From DATAUD01 sp036268455 (GTDB taxonomy: Bacteria > Verrucomicrobiota > Verrucomicrobiia > Limisphaerales > Palsa-1400): 64,000 nucleotides of DNA. The position numbers and the translations under genes were made by a program. Shown in pieces: positions 26,801 to 34,507 of this stretch; the first letter of the stretch is position 1; every line of letters begins with the position of its first letter. Below the pieces are notes generated by a model. That model had not been told where the DNA came from. It saw nothing but the letters and a program-made list of their open reading frames with translations, and searched no databases. The stretch lies in contig DATAUD010000049.1 of assembly GCA_036268455.1 (NCBI GenBank), positions 1-64,000 of the forward strand, in the 5' to 3' direction.

Positions 26801-28104
26801 CTCGCCAGCGCGCACAGACGATTGCGCATCAACGACCACGTCCGGCTGGTCGCGGCGAGCCGCTTGTTGTCGTGCGTTTCGCTGTAATGGACAAAAATCC
26901 CCACCCGTTCGCTTTGTCTGCTGCTGTAATCGATGTAACGGGCAACCTCCCCTGCCGCGTAATTCTGAAAAAGTTCGGAGTACGCCCATTGCATGCCGCC
27001 GTCTGTCAACAACGCCTCCGTCGCCTCCAAAGGCCCGCCCAAGCCTTCCAGGAGAAAAAGCGTTTCTGGAAATTCCCGCCGGACCCGCGCCTCGATATAT
27101 TGCCACACCTCCACCGGCACTTTGTAACCCGCGTCGCAGCGAAATCCATCCACACCCCGCCGGCACCACGTCAAAAACGCCTCCGCCAATTCATCCCACA
27201 ATTCAACGCGTGTCGGGTTCAGTTCCACCAAATCGCCCCAAGTAACTCCCCACGCTCCGGGACTCACAAAGGTCCCGTCCGCATCGTGAACGAACCATTC
27301 CGGGTGATCCTCATAAAGCCTCGAACCCCACCCGGTATGATTGATCACCATATCCAGCACTACCTTCCCGCCGCGCCGGTGCACCGCCTTCGTCAATTCG
27401 CAAAATTGCCCGACGCCATTCGTCTTCTTATCAAATTCCACCAGCGCAGGATCAATGCCCGTCAAATCCAGGCACGCATAGGGACTGCCGAATCGCCCAA
27501 AACGCGCGAAAGTCGTCGGAGTCGGCCCAACCGGCAACAGGTGAACAATCCGACAGCCGAGCGTGTCCATTATGTGCGGTAATTCGCGCTTCAAATCCCG
27601 CAATGTCCCGGAAGGCGGGATGACCACATATTCGCGGACATCGAGATCGTTCAGCTTTTTCTCAGCGGCTTCGTCCACCGTCTTGCTGGCGGTCTTTGTG
27701 GACCCAAACATTCGCGGGAAAGCGCAATAAATGGCATTCGCCGTCCGATACGCATTCGGATGAACCGAAATCCCCGTGTCCGCTCCCGCAGGCCAGACTT
27801 GCCGGCCCCGCTCATCTAGCATGTAAGCCTTTGCGCGAAAGAAACCCACGTCCGTCAACGGCAACTCGACCGCCCATTCTCCGGCTGCGTCCCGTTGCAA
27901 GGGGATGTCCCGCCAAAAAGCAACGGAAAGCGGGTTTTTGCCCGCATGGGTGGCGATGATCTCTTGCCTGACACGTTCCGCCTTTCCGAGCGTTGTCCGC
28001 AGCATCGCACGTGAGTGCGGAGGGAAGCCGCGCGGTGGACGAAGAGAGAAGCGGACGCGATCACCGACGAAGCGCAGCATGCGTTCGCCGGGCCCAGGAG
28101 TCAT
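23824..28104 (-). CDS. Two-activity glycogen debranching enzyme (GH13 transferase plus amylo-1,6-glucosidase)
   Basis: 1426 residues. The N-terminal half is a GH13 barrel: DMVINHTG (about 251-258), GFRCDAGYKV with nucleophile D324, LFLLEGLGG with acid/base E353 and HYSETHDNKR. The C-terminal quarter is the amylo-alpha-1,6-glucosidase domain, starting near residue 1040 with YPWFLDWGRDTF and ending with QAWSVTETLRV. This is the architecture of the eukaryotic indirect debrancher, which moves maltosyl or maltotriosyl units and then removes the alpha-1,6 glucose. ATG at 28104 is preferred over an in-frame TTG seven codons earlier. It probably serves storage glycogen rather than the beta-glucan pathway. 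Start of the divergent GH51 gene is 173 bases away. Confidence 0.88.
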   Translation of the reverse strand: MTPGPGERMLRFVGDRVRFSLRPPRGFPPHSRAMLRTTLGKAERVRQEIIATHAGKNPLSVAFWRDIPLQRDAAGEWAVELPLTDVGFFRAKAYMLDERGRQVWPAGADTGISVHPNAYRTANAIYCAFPRMFGSTKTASKTVDEAAEKKLNDLDVREYVVIPPSGTLRDLKRELPHIMDTLGCRIVHLLPVGPTPTTFARFGRFGSPYACLDLTGIDPALVEFDKKTNGVGQFCELTKAVHRRGGKVVLDMVINHTGWGSRLYEDHPEWFVHDADGTFVSPGAWGVTWGDLVELNPTRVELWDELAEAFLTWCRRGVDGFRCDAGYKVPVEVWQYIEARVRREFPETLFLLEGLGGPLEATEALLTDGGMQWAYSELFQNYAAGEVARYIDYSSRQSERVGIFVHYSETHDNKRLAATSRTWSLMRNRLCALASYSGAFGFTCGVEWLAAERLNVHSSRGLAWGSRDNLVPELSRLNRLLASHPCFFDGAKLTRLSPEDSAVHVLRRDSADGLDTVLVLVNTDPLAGHSVKIKTKDYDALGKTPVDLLGQELPPVDDFKDERGFTLKGGAAHCLAASLKPTGLTGDEYRRARAQAAWAITALSKVLLPEEIGPCAWPDLAARVHKDARGFLGSLASLDRVRSRADLLSALSAAEGEYPRVVAWSKVDRSRITVIPPRHWLLLHNSEPFSATLKSDGDSPLEHAEAIKVADGYVACFPPKSPGDAFHAELEIDRYDAEHENARATVCFARECPSFSGVFTKPAPDAMVLLTNGRGGMARLAVDLGRINSKYDCALGANLHPEFPVDRHVFVKRIRAWISADGFITPLNLGNLAWIRSGPPAVWTFVAEAGDGRTVELEMTGDMVEGSNTTAFTFTRLPGTKAADLPPQFDVRITVRVDIEDRNFHSETHRNGGADFHFGSHCRPLEGSIGFAFTPAENRQLRVVASAGEYHPEPEWSQGIPHPIEQNRAQAGWGDAYSPGWFDIPLAKGTRAILMLSADTLRPGFDLGNEEADPLPEEDLFERQLVLAAKAFVARRGEGKTVIAGYPWFLDWGRDTFISARGLLAAGMVTEVVDLLVSFGRFVENGTMPNTIHGDNASNRDTSDAPLWYGVVCEETAALVGAGLYEKPVDKSGRTIADVLVEIASGYARGTPNGIRMDLASALIWSPPHFTWMDTNHPACTPRQGYPIEIQTLWIQLLRQLHRVGIARAGEGWNILAGRAEQSVRDFFWLEEKGYVADVLIAEEGHPASEAVRDHALRCNFLFAIAFGLFTGARAQRAVDAAWRYLLVPGGLRTLAPLPVWPPLAVYGADGRLVGDPKEPYRGTYEGDEDTRRKPAYHNGTAWVWVLPTGCEALVKAWNFAPGAMAAAKASLGSVEGLLSAGCLGQLPEIMDGDAPHHPRGCDAQAWSVTETLRVWKWLRELKTGQ

Positions 28105-28277
28105 AATCGGCGTTTCCAAACCCAAGACGGAAGATGGTTATGATTCAAGATACTGTCAATTTCAATAGAGAAGACTGGTTATTTTTGGAGATTTCTGTTC
28201 ATTTTCGCGGATTTCTGATGGAAAGTTCGGTTTACACCATTGCATCCGCGCTTGTAATCCGTGTAAACATTCGCGTA

Positions 28278-30245
28278 ATGAAACCCTTGCGTATCCTTTT
28301 AATCGCCGTCGCCTCCTCCGCATTGACTGGATGGGCCGCTGATATCCCCACGATTCAAATCAACGCGGCCCAAGTCGTCGGCAAAGTCAGCCCCACCCTT
28401 TATGGGTTGATGACGGAGGAAATAAATTTTTCCTATGAAGGCGGTCTTTACGCGGAACTCATCCGGAACCGCTCGTTCAAAGCCAACCCCACCAACGCCG
28501 TCTTTTGGAATACTATCGGCCCGGCTTCGATTTCCCTCGACAGCACTGTCCCTCTCAACGACGCGCTTAACGTCAGTCTGAGACTCGAGGCCACCCAGAG
28601 TTCTCCGGCTGGAATTGCGAATGGCGGTTATTGGGGAATCGCGGTGAGGCCGAAGATGAAATACCACCTCTCTTTTTACGCGAAGGCGGCGAACGGATTT
28701 TCGGGGGCGTTGACTGCCACCATCCAATCCGCCGATGGAAAAACGATTTTTGCAACGGTGAAAATCCCGCGCATCACCGGCGACTGGCAGAAGTATGAAG
28801 CGACGTTAAAAACCAAAAATGTTGCGCCCTCGAAGGACAACCAATTCACCCTCACAACAACTTCACCGGGCACGATTTGGCTCCAGGAAGTTTCCCTCTT
28901 TCCGCCGACCTATCACAATCGCCCGAATGGCAATCGTCCCGACATCATGCAACTTCTCGCGGATATGAATCCAAAATTTCTGCGGCTTCCCGGCGGAAAT
29001 TATTTGGAGGGCGATTATATTAACACACGTTTTGATTGGAAAAAAACCATCGGCGATATTTCCGAACGGCCCGGCCATGAAAGCCCGTGGAATTATTGGT
29101 CCACCGATGGCCTTGGCCTGCTTGAATATTGCGAATGGTGCGAAGACCTTCACATGGAACCGTTGCTCGCCGTGTATGCCGGTTATTCGCTGCGGCACGA
29201 TTACATCAAGCCCGGGCCGGACCTGAATCCGTTCGTCCAGGACGCGCTGGACGAAATCGAATATATCACCGGCGACACCAGCACGAAGTGGGGTGCCCAG
29301 CGCGCAAAGGACGGCCATCCGATGGCCTTCCCGTTGCATTACATCGAAGTGGGCAACGAGGATGAGTTTGATCGTTCGGGCAGTTATGACGGGCGGTTCA
29401 CGCAATTTTTTGATGGCATCAAAGCGAAATATCCCCAGCTTCAAGTCATCGCCACCGCAAAAGTGACGTCGCGCACGCCCGATTTTATGGACGAACATCT
29501 TTATCCGGAGTCCGAAGGATCAATGGAAGCCCGCGCCCATGAATTTGATAATCGTCCCCGCACCGGGCCGAAAACCTTTGTCGGCGAATGGGCCACGCGC
29601 GTCGGCTCGCCAACTCCCAACATGGCCGGGGCGCTCGGCGATGCCGCCTGGATGTGCGGGATGGAACGCAATTCCGACCTCGTCCTTTTGGAATCCTACG
29701 CTCCGCTTTTTGTCAACGTGAGCGACCTTGCTCGCGGCGGCTCAATGCAATGGCGCAGCGATCTCATCGGCTATGACGCCCTTACCAGCTACGGCTCCCC
29801 CTCGTATTACGCACAACAAATGTTCAGCACGCATCACGGCGATGTTATTTTGGCGACCGATTCACAAAACATCCCCACCTACACGTGGCGGCCTCCGGCG
29901 AGGCGCTCGCGTAACGGCGTTCAACAACCCCGGCCATCCCCGCGCGAACTGCCATCGCTTTATTTCAATGCTACACGGGACAGCGTGAGCGGAACGATTT
30001 TTGTAAAAGTCGTCAATCACAACGGCTCCCCGCAGCCGGTAAAAATCGAAATCAGCGGAGTTGCATCCGTCAAAGCTAAAGGCGAAGCTGTCGTGATGAA
30101 AGCGGGCAATCCCAGCGACACCAACTCCATCGAAGAGCCAAAGAAAATCATTCCCGTCACAGAAAAAGTGAAAGACCTTGGTGCCGCTTTCATGCGTGAA
30201 TTTCCACCTTATTCCATCACCATCCTGGAATTAAAGGCGAAGTGA
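28278..30245 (+). CDS. Secreted alpha-L-arabinofuranosidase (GH51)
   Basis: 655 residues. A signal peptide (1-20) is followed by a GH51 barrel with an inserted CBM4/9-like jelly roll (about 85-205). Family marks: YGLMTEEINFSYEGGLYAE (42-60), RLPGGNYLEG (236-245), acid/base E361 in EVGNEDEF and nucleophile E437 in FVGEWATR. It removes arabinofuranosyl branches from arabinoxylan or arabinan in the periplasm or outside. ATG at 28278 is used for the signal peptide; the open frame extends 48 codons upstream. It is first in a four-gene set, with the next gene overlapping by 4 bases (GTGA). Confidence 0.92.
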   Translation: MKPLRILLIAVASSALTGWAADIPTIQINAAQVVGKVSPTLYGLMTEEINFSYEGGLYAELIRNRSFKANPTNAVFWNTIGPASISLDSTVPLNDALNVSLRLEATQSSPAGIANGGYWGIAVRPKMKYHLSFYAKAANGFSGALTATIQSADGKTIFATVKIPRITGDWQKYEATLKTKNVAPSKDNQFTLTTTSPGTIWLQEVSLFPPTYHNRPNGNRPDIMQLLADMNPKFLRLPGGNYLEGDYINTRFDWKKTIGDISERPGHESPWNYWSTDGLGLLEYCEWCEDLHMEPLLAVYAGYSLRHDYIKPGPDLNPFVQDALDEIEYITGDTSTKWGAQRAKDGHPMAFPLHYIEVGNEDEFDRSGSYDGRFTQFFDGIKAKYPQLQVIATAKVTSRTPDFMDEHLYPESEGSMEARAHEFDNRPRTGPKTFVGEWATRVGSPTPNMAGALGDAAWMCGMERNSDLVLLESYAPLFVNVSDLARGGSMQWRSDLIGYDALTSYGSPSYYAQQMFSTHHGDVILATDSQNIPTYTWRPPARRSRNGVQQPRPSPRELPSLYFNATRDSVSGTIFVKVVNHNGSPQPVKIEISGVASVKAKGEAVVMKAGNPSDTNSIEEPKKIIPVTEKVKDLGAAFMREFPPYSITILELKAK

Positions 30246-32080
30246 GAACACCTTTTCGTCTGCTGGTTTTCCTCTGCGGCATTTTGGCCGTTCAAGCGGC
30301 CTTTGGCCAAAACATCAAAATTCTGGTCAACCATATCGGCTACGAACAATTCGCGCCAAAACGCGCCGTCATCCTTGGCCATCCGGGCGATTCCGTCACA
30401 GATTTCAAGCTCATTGACTCCTCAACCGGACGCGAAGCATTGTCCGGCACGACTGTGGATGTCGGCCCGGTTGATCACTGGAAAGATTGGCGCTTTTGGA
30501 CCGCCGATTTCAGTTCAATTACAAATCAAGGCGCGTATTTGCTCGAATGCGCGACCAGTCGCGGGGTCGTCCGTTCCTTTCCCTTTCAAATCCAACGTGA
30601 TCTTTTGGAAAGAAATACCCTGTCCAGCATCATTTATTATTTCAAGGGCCAGCGTTGCTCGGGCTTGCTCGATAAAGCGGACCGCCATTTGAAATTCGAG
30701 GATGGCGCCGGTGACGTTGATGCTCACGGCGGCTGGTATGATGCCACAGGCGATTACGGCAAGCATATCGGCGGACTTTCTTTCTCCACGTATTTCAACA
30801 TGCAACCGCTGCCGGTCGCCGCCTGGAGTCTTTTCAGCGCTTACAATGAGCTGGACCGCCGGGGCGATCCCTCGTTTCGGCAATTCAAACGACGTCTGCT
30901 GGACGAAGCGATGTACGGCGCGGATTTCCTCGTGCGAATGAAAAGTCCGACCGGTTCCTTCTATCGGACAGTTGATGGTCCCGGTCCTGAGAAGCGTCCC
31001 GAAGACCGGCGCATTGGAAAAGAGGGAGTTGGCTTTGCCATCAAAACGGCCGCGACCAAAAAGAATTTCTCCATTGGAAACACAAACAAGATTTCCGGCA
31101 AATTCCCTTATGAAGTCGGCTGGCGGTCCGGCGGCGGCGTGTCGATTGCCGTCCTGGCGATGGCGAGCACATTTCCGGTTTGCGGGCAATTCTCAAACGC
31201 CGTCTATCTGCAAACTGCCAAGGACGCTTTCGCTTTTCTGGAAAAAAACAATCTCGCATTCAACAGCGATGGCAACGAAAACATTCTTGATGACTACTGC
31301 GCTTTGCTGGCTTCAACCGAACTCTTCAAAGCCACCAAGGCAGCCGAATACCGGGCCGCCGCCGACCAACGGGCGGAAAATCTCATGCGCCGCCTCGTTG
31401 TCAGCGGGGAATACTCTAATTACTGGCGAGCCGACGATGGAGATCGCCCGTATTTCCATGCCGCCGATGCTGGAATGCCGGTCATTGCCCTCCTCGATTA
31501 TTTGGATATCGCCGGCGAGACGGCGCATCCGCGCATTCTGGAAACGGTCAGAAAATCCCTGGAATTTGAACTCGCCATCACTGAGGAAGTCGTCAATCCG
31601 TTTGGCTATGCGCGTCAACTTGTTCAAAGCGCCAACGGCTTTCATCGGACCGCCTTCTTCTATCCGCACGATACCGAAACAGCCCCTTGGTGGCAGGGTG
31701 AGAACGCTCGATTAAGTTCCATGGCCGCCGCCGCCCGCCTTGCGTCCAAATATTTCAAAGACGACACCGTTTTCTACAATCAGCTTCAGGCCTACGCCTG
31801 GAATCAATTAAATTGGATCCTCGGGTTAAATCCATATGACTGCTGCATGATGCAAAGCGCGGGCCGCAACAATGTCGCCTACATGTTTTTCGACTCCTAC
31901 GAATATAACAACGCCCCCGGCGGCATTTGCAACGGCATCACCGGTGGCCGCCTGGACCCGCACGACGTCGATTTCAACGTCGGTTTCGCGGTAACTGGCA
32001 AGGACGAAGACTGGCGCTGGAGCGAACAGTGGCTTCCGCACGCAACGTGGTATTTATACGCTGTTTCAGTGGGCAATTAA
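30242..32080 (+). CDS. Secreted GH9 family glycoside hydrolase with N-terminal Ig-like domain
   Basis: 612 residues: signal peptide 1-22, an N-terminal Ig-like (CelD-N type) domain about 25-118 starting ILVNHIGYEQFAPKRAV, and a GH9 (alpha/alpha)6 barrel. The catalytic aspartate region reads GGWYDATGDYGKH (D167 and D171), one residue longer than the usual DAGD. The C-terminal acidic segment DEDWRWSEQW probably supplies the proton donor. The family includes endoglucanases and exo-glucosaminidases. Translation starts at a GTG overlapping the GH51 stop. The pairing with GH51 and a feruloyl esterase suggests plant cell wall glucan or xylan as target. Confidence 0.85.
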   Translation: MRTPFRLLVFLCGILAVQAAFGQNIKILVNHIGYEQFAPKRAVILGHPGDSVTDFKLIDSSTGREALSGTTVDVGPVDHWKDWRFWTADFSSITNQGAYLLECATSRGVVRSFPFQIQRDLLERNTLSSIIYYFKGQRCSGLLDKADRHLKFEDGAGDVDAHGGWYDATGDYGKHIGGLSFSTYFNMQPLPVAAWSLFSAYNELDRRGDPSFRQFKRRLLDEAMYGADFLVRMKSPTGSFYRTVDGPGPEKRPEDRRIGKEGVGFAIKTAATKKNFSIGNTNKISGKFPYEVGWRSGGGVSIAVLAMASTFPVCGQFSNAVYLQTAKDAFAFLEKNNLAFNSDGNENILDDYCALLASTELFKATKAAEYRAAADQRAENLMRRLVVSGEYSNYWRADDGDRPYFHAADAGMPVIALLDYLDIAGETAHPRILETVRKSLEFELAITEEVVNPFGYARQLVQSANGFHRTAFFYPHDTETAPWWQGENARLSSMAAAARLASKYFKDDTVFYNQLQAYAWNQLNWILGLNPYDCCMMQSAGRNNVAYMFFDSYEYNNAPGGICNGITGGRLDPHDVDFNVGFAVTGKDEDWRWSEQWLPHATWYLYAVSVGN

Positions 32081-32148
32081 TTGGCCTTCGTAAAATCGTG
32101 GTTTCATTCTGGGGGCTTTCGTTGTACATCGTTCGACTTAATACTTTT

Positions 32149-33660
32149 ATGAAACGAAGCCTTTTCGTCTGTCTTGTGGTGTCGTGTGCAACGATTGTTG
32201 GCGCTTACGGGCAATCGAGCGATCACATAAGCCTCGCCGATCTGCGGCGTCTGCGCTTGCCGGAGGTTGTTATAGAGTCGGCAAAACCGGTGGCTCCCGA
32301 CCTTGCGAAGGACCCGCACTCGGTGGCTTTCGTGAATGTGGCAGGCATCATTGGCGGCAATATCCGCTTTGAATTGCTGCTGCCCGATTCATGGAACGGC
32401 AGATTCGCGATGGGTGGCGGCGGAGGGTTCGTCGGCACTGTCCAGAACGGCGCCAGGGACTCCGTCAATCGCGGTTATGCCACCGTTGGCACCGACACCG
32501 GGCACGAATACCAGCCCGGCTACATAGCCCGCTGGGCATACGACAACCTTGAGGCAAAAGTCGATTTCGGTTATCTCGCCGTGCATCGGACCGCAGAGGT
32601 GGCCGAGGCGATCATCCGCGCCTATTACCGCTCCGACGCCGTCTATAGTTACTTCCTCGGTTGTTCTCGCGGCGGCGGCCAGGCGATGATGGAGGCCCAG
32701 CGCTACCCGAAGGATTTCGATGGCGTCGTTGCCGGCGCTCCGGCGTTTGATTGGACCGGTTTGGCCGCGAACGCGGTGGCGATACAGAAAGCGCTTTATC
32801 CGAACCCCGATCATCTCGATCAAACGGTGCTTGACCGGGACGCGCTCAAGAAGTTGCAAGACGCCATCATCGATCAATGCGATGCACAGGACGGCCTAAA
32901 GGACGGAGTTGTGCAGGACCCGCCTTCAACGCACTTCGATTTGTCCAAAGTGCAGGGTTTGACCGACGAGCAGCGCAAGGCTATCGAAGCGATTTACGGG
33001 GGAGTCCATAATGACAAAGGAGAAATTTATCCCGGATACACGCCAGGAGCCGAATGCGATCCCAATCAATGGATCGCGTGGATTGTCGGCCCCGCGCCAT
33101 CGCTTGCCAATGACCATGTAGCCGACCTTATGTTCGCTTTCGGCACCCAGATATTCAAATATCTGATCTTCAACGATCCTGATTGGAATTACGCGACCTA
33201 TGATTTTTCAAATTTTGCCAATGATACAAGGTTGGCGGCGTCCTATCTCAATGCGACCAATTTCGATTTGAGTGGACTGCAAGAACGAAAGGGAAAACTC
33301 ATCATCTGGCACGGCTGGGCCGATCCCGCCCTGCCTCCGCAAGCCACGGTCAATTATTACCGTCAGTTGCGCGCGCACGATCCCCATGCCGCCGACTACT
33401 GCCGTTTGTTCATGGTTCCCGGCTGCTACCACTGCGGGGGCGGGGCCGGCGCAAGTGACGTGGACTGGCTTTCGGTGATCGTGAAGTGGGTGGAACACGG
33501 CACGGCGCCGGACAAAGTGATCGCTTCCAAAGGGCGCATCGGCAAGACCGCGATGACGAGGCCGTTATACAGCTATCCTACGACCGCGATCTATAGTGGA
33601 TCAGGTGACCCCGCAAGCGCCGCCAGCTTCGTGCCCAAACCAGCGCAAGGAAGCCCTTAA
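32149..33660 (+). CDS. Secreted tannase/feruloyl esterase family protein
   Basis: 503 residues with a signal peptide (1-20, ending GAYG). The alpha/beta-hydrolase nucleophile motif is FLGCSRGGGQ with S173 preceded by C172. The CS-D-HC arrangement of this family is completed by HGWADPALPP (Asp) and GCYHCGGG (His-Cys). Expected reaction: hydrolysis of ferulate or gallate esters on plant polysaccharides or tannins. It lies 68 bases after the GH9 gene, and its TAA stop overlaps the ATG of the ThuA gene by one base, so these belong to one operon. Confidence 0.92.
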   Translation: MKRSLFVCLVVSCATIVGAYGQSSDHISLADLRRLRLPEVVIESAKPVAPDLAKDPHSVAFVNVAGIIGGNIRFELLLPDSWNGRFAMGGGGGFVGTVQNGARDSVNRGYATVGTDTGHEYQPGYIARWAYDNLEAKVDFGYLAVHRTAEVAEAIIRAYYRSDAVYSYFLGCSRGGGQAMMEAQRYPKDFDGVVAGAPAFDWTGLAANAVAIQKALYPNPDHLDQTVLDRDALKKLQDAIIDQCDAQDGLKDGVVQDPPSTHFDLSKVQGLTDEQRKAIEAIYGGVHNDKGEIYPGYTPGAECDPNQWIAWIVGPAPSLANDHVADLMFAFGTQIFKYLIFNDPDWNYATYDFSNFANDTRLAASYLNATNFDLSGLQERKGKLIIWHGWADPALPPQATVNYYRQLRAHDPHAADYCRLFMVPGCYHCGGGAGASDVDWLSVIVKWVEHGTAPDKVIASKGRIGKTAMTRPLYSYPTTAIYSGSGDPASAASFVPKPAQGSP

Positions 33661-34502
33661 TGACCTCAGCGATCACCCGCGCGATTGCACTCTGCCTGAT
33701 CTGTTTTAACTTTTTGGCTGTTCAGGCGCGGAATGCGGACCCGCAGTTCAAGGTCATCGCCTTTTACACCGGCAAGAATGATCTCGCGCACATCAGTTTC
33801 GTAAAAGAAGCAAACAAATGGTTTCCTCGTATGGCCGCTCAATATCACTTCGCTTACGAAGCGACCACAAATTGGAACGACTTAAACCCCGGCTTCCTCT
33901 CTAAATATCAGGTGGTGCTTTTCCTGGACACGCGGCCGGAAGCGCCAGCCCAGAGGCAGGCATTTCAAGAATACATGGAACACGGCGGCGCGTGGATGGG
34001 ATTTCATTTCGCCGGCTTTGCGCTAACTCCATCGGATTTTCCGCAGGATTGGGATTGGTATCACAATCAGTTTTTGGGTTCGGGCGAATACGTCGGCAAT
34101 ACATGGCGGCCCACTTCAGCGATATTGCGAGTTGAAGACACCAATCATCCGGCCACCAGAAATCTGCCGCAAACATTCAAATCCGCGCCGAATGAATGGT
34201 ATCGCTGGAAAAACGATCTGCGCACCAACGCCGACATAGACATTTTGTTATCCATCGATCCATCGAGTTTTCCCCTTGGCACCGGTCCCAAAAAATATGA
34301 AATCTGGCACGATGGTTATTACCCGGTGGTCTGGACGAACAAAAAATTCCGAATGATTTACATAAACATGGGCCATAACGACATGGACTATGAACACAAA
34401 TTTGATAAGACGAACAAAACCCTGTCATTCACGTTCGATAACGAAATTCAGGACCGCCTGATTATTGACAGCCTGTTGTGGCTCGGCCACGAAGCAAAAT
34501 AA
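33660..34502 (+). CDS. Exported ThuA-like domain protein
   Basis: 280 residues. The N-terminus has a signal peptide (ALCLICFNFLAVQA). The rest is the ThuA/type-1 glutamine amidotransferase-like fold: VIAFYTG, YQVVLFLDTRPE, GGAWMGFHFAGF, and the C-terminal FRMIYINMGHNDMDY. The family is linked to sugar metabolism (trehalose utilisation) but the reaction is unproven. Export and coupling (TAATG) to the feruloyl esterase suggest work on periplasmic sugars. It ends 5 bases before the convergent sigma factor gene, without an obvious terminator. Confidence 0.85.
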   Translation: MTSAITRAIALCLICFNFLAVQARNADPQFKVIAFYTGKNDLAHISFVKEANKWFPRMAAQYHFAYEATTNWNDLNPGFLSKYQVVLFLDTRPEAPAQRQAFQEYMEHGGAWMGFHFAGFALTPSDFPQDWDWYHNQFLGSGEYVGNTWRPTSAILRVEDTNHPATRNLPQTFKSAPNEWYRWKNDLRTNADIDILLSIDPSSFPLGTGPKKYEIWHDGYYPVVWTNKKFRMIYINMGHNDMDYEHKFDKTNKTLSFTFDNEIQDRLIIDSLLWLGHEAK

Positions 34503-34507
34503 CGATC

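Noticed and set aside
28240..28277. Alternating TCCGCG / TAATCCGTGT / TTCGCGTAAT motif before the GH51 gene, like dispersed intergenic repeats
   Set aside because: Only one copy is seen in this window, so repeat status cannot be shown.
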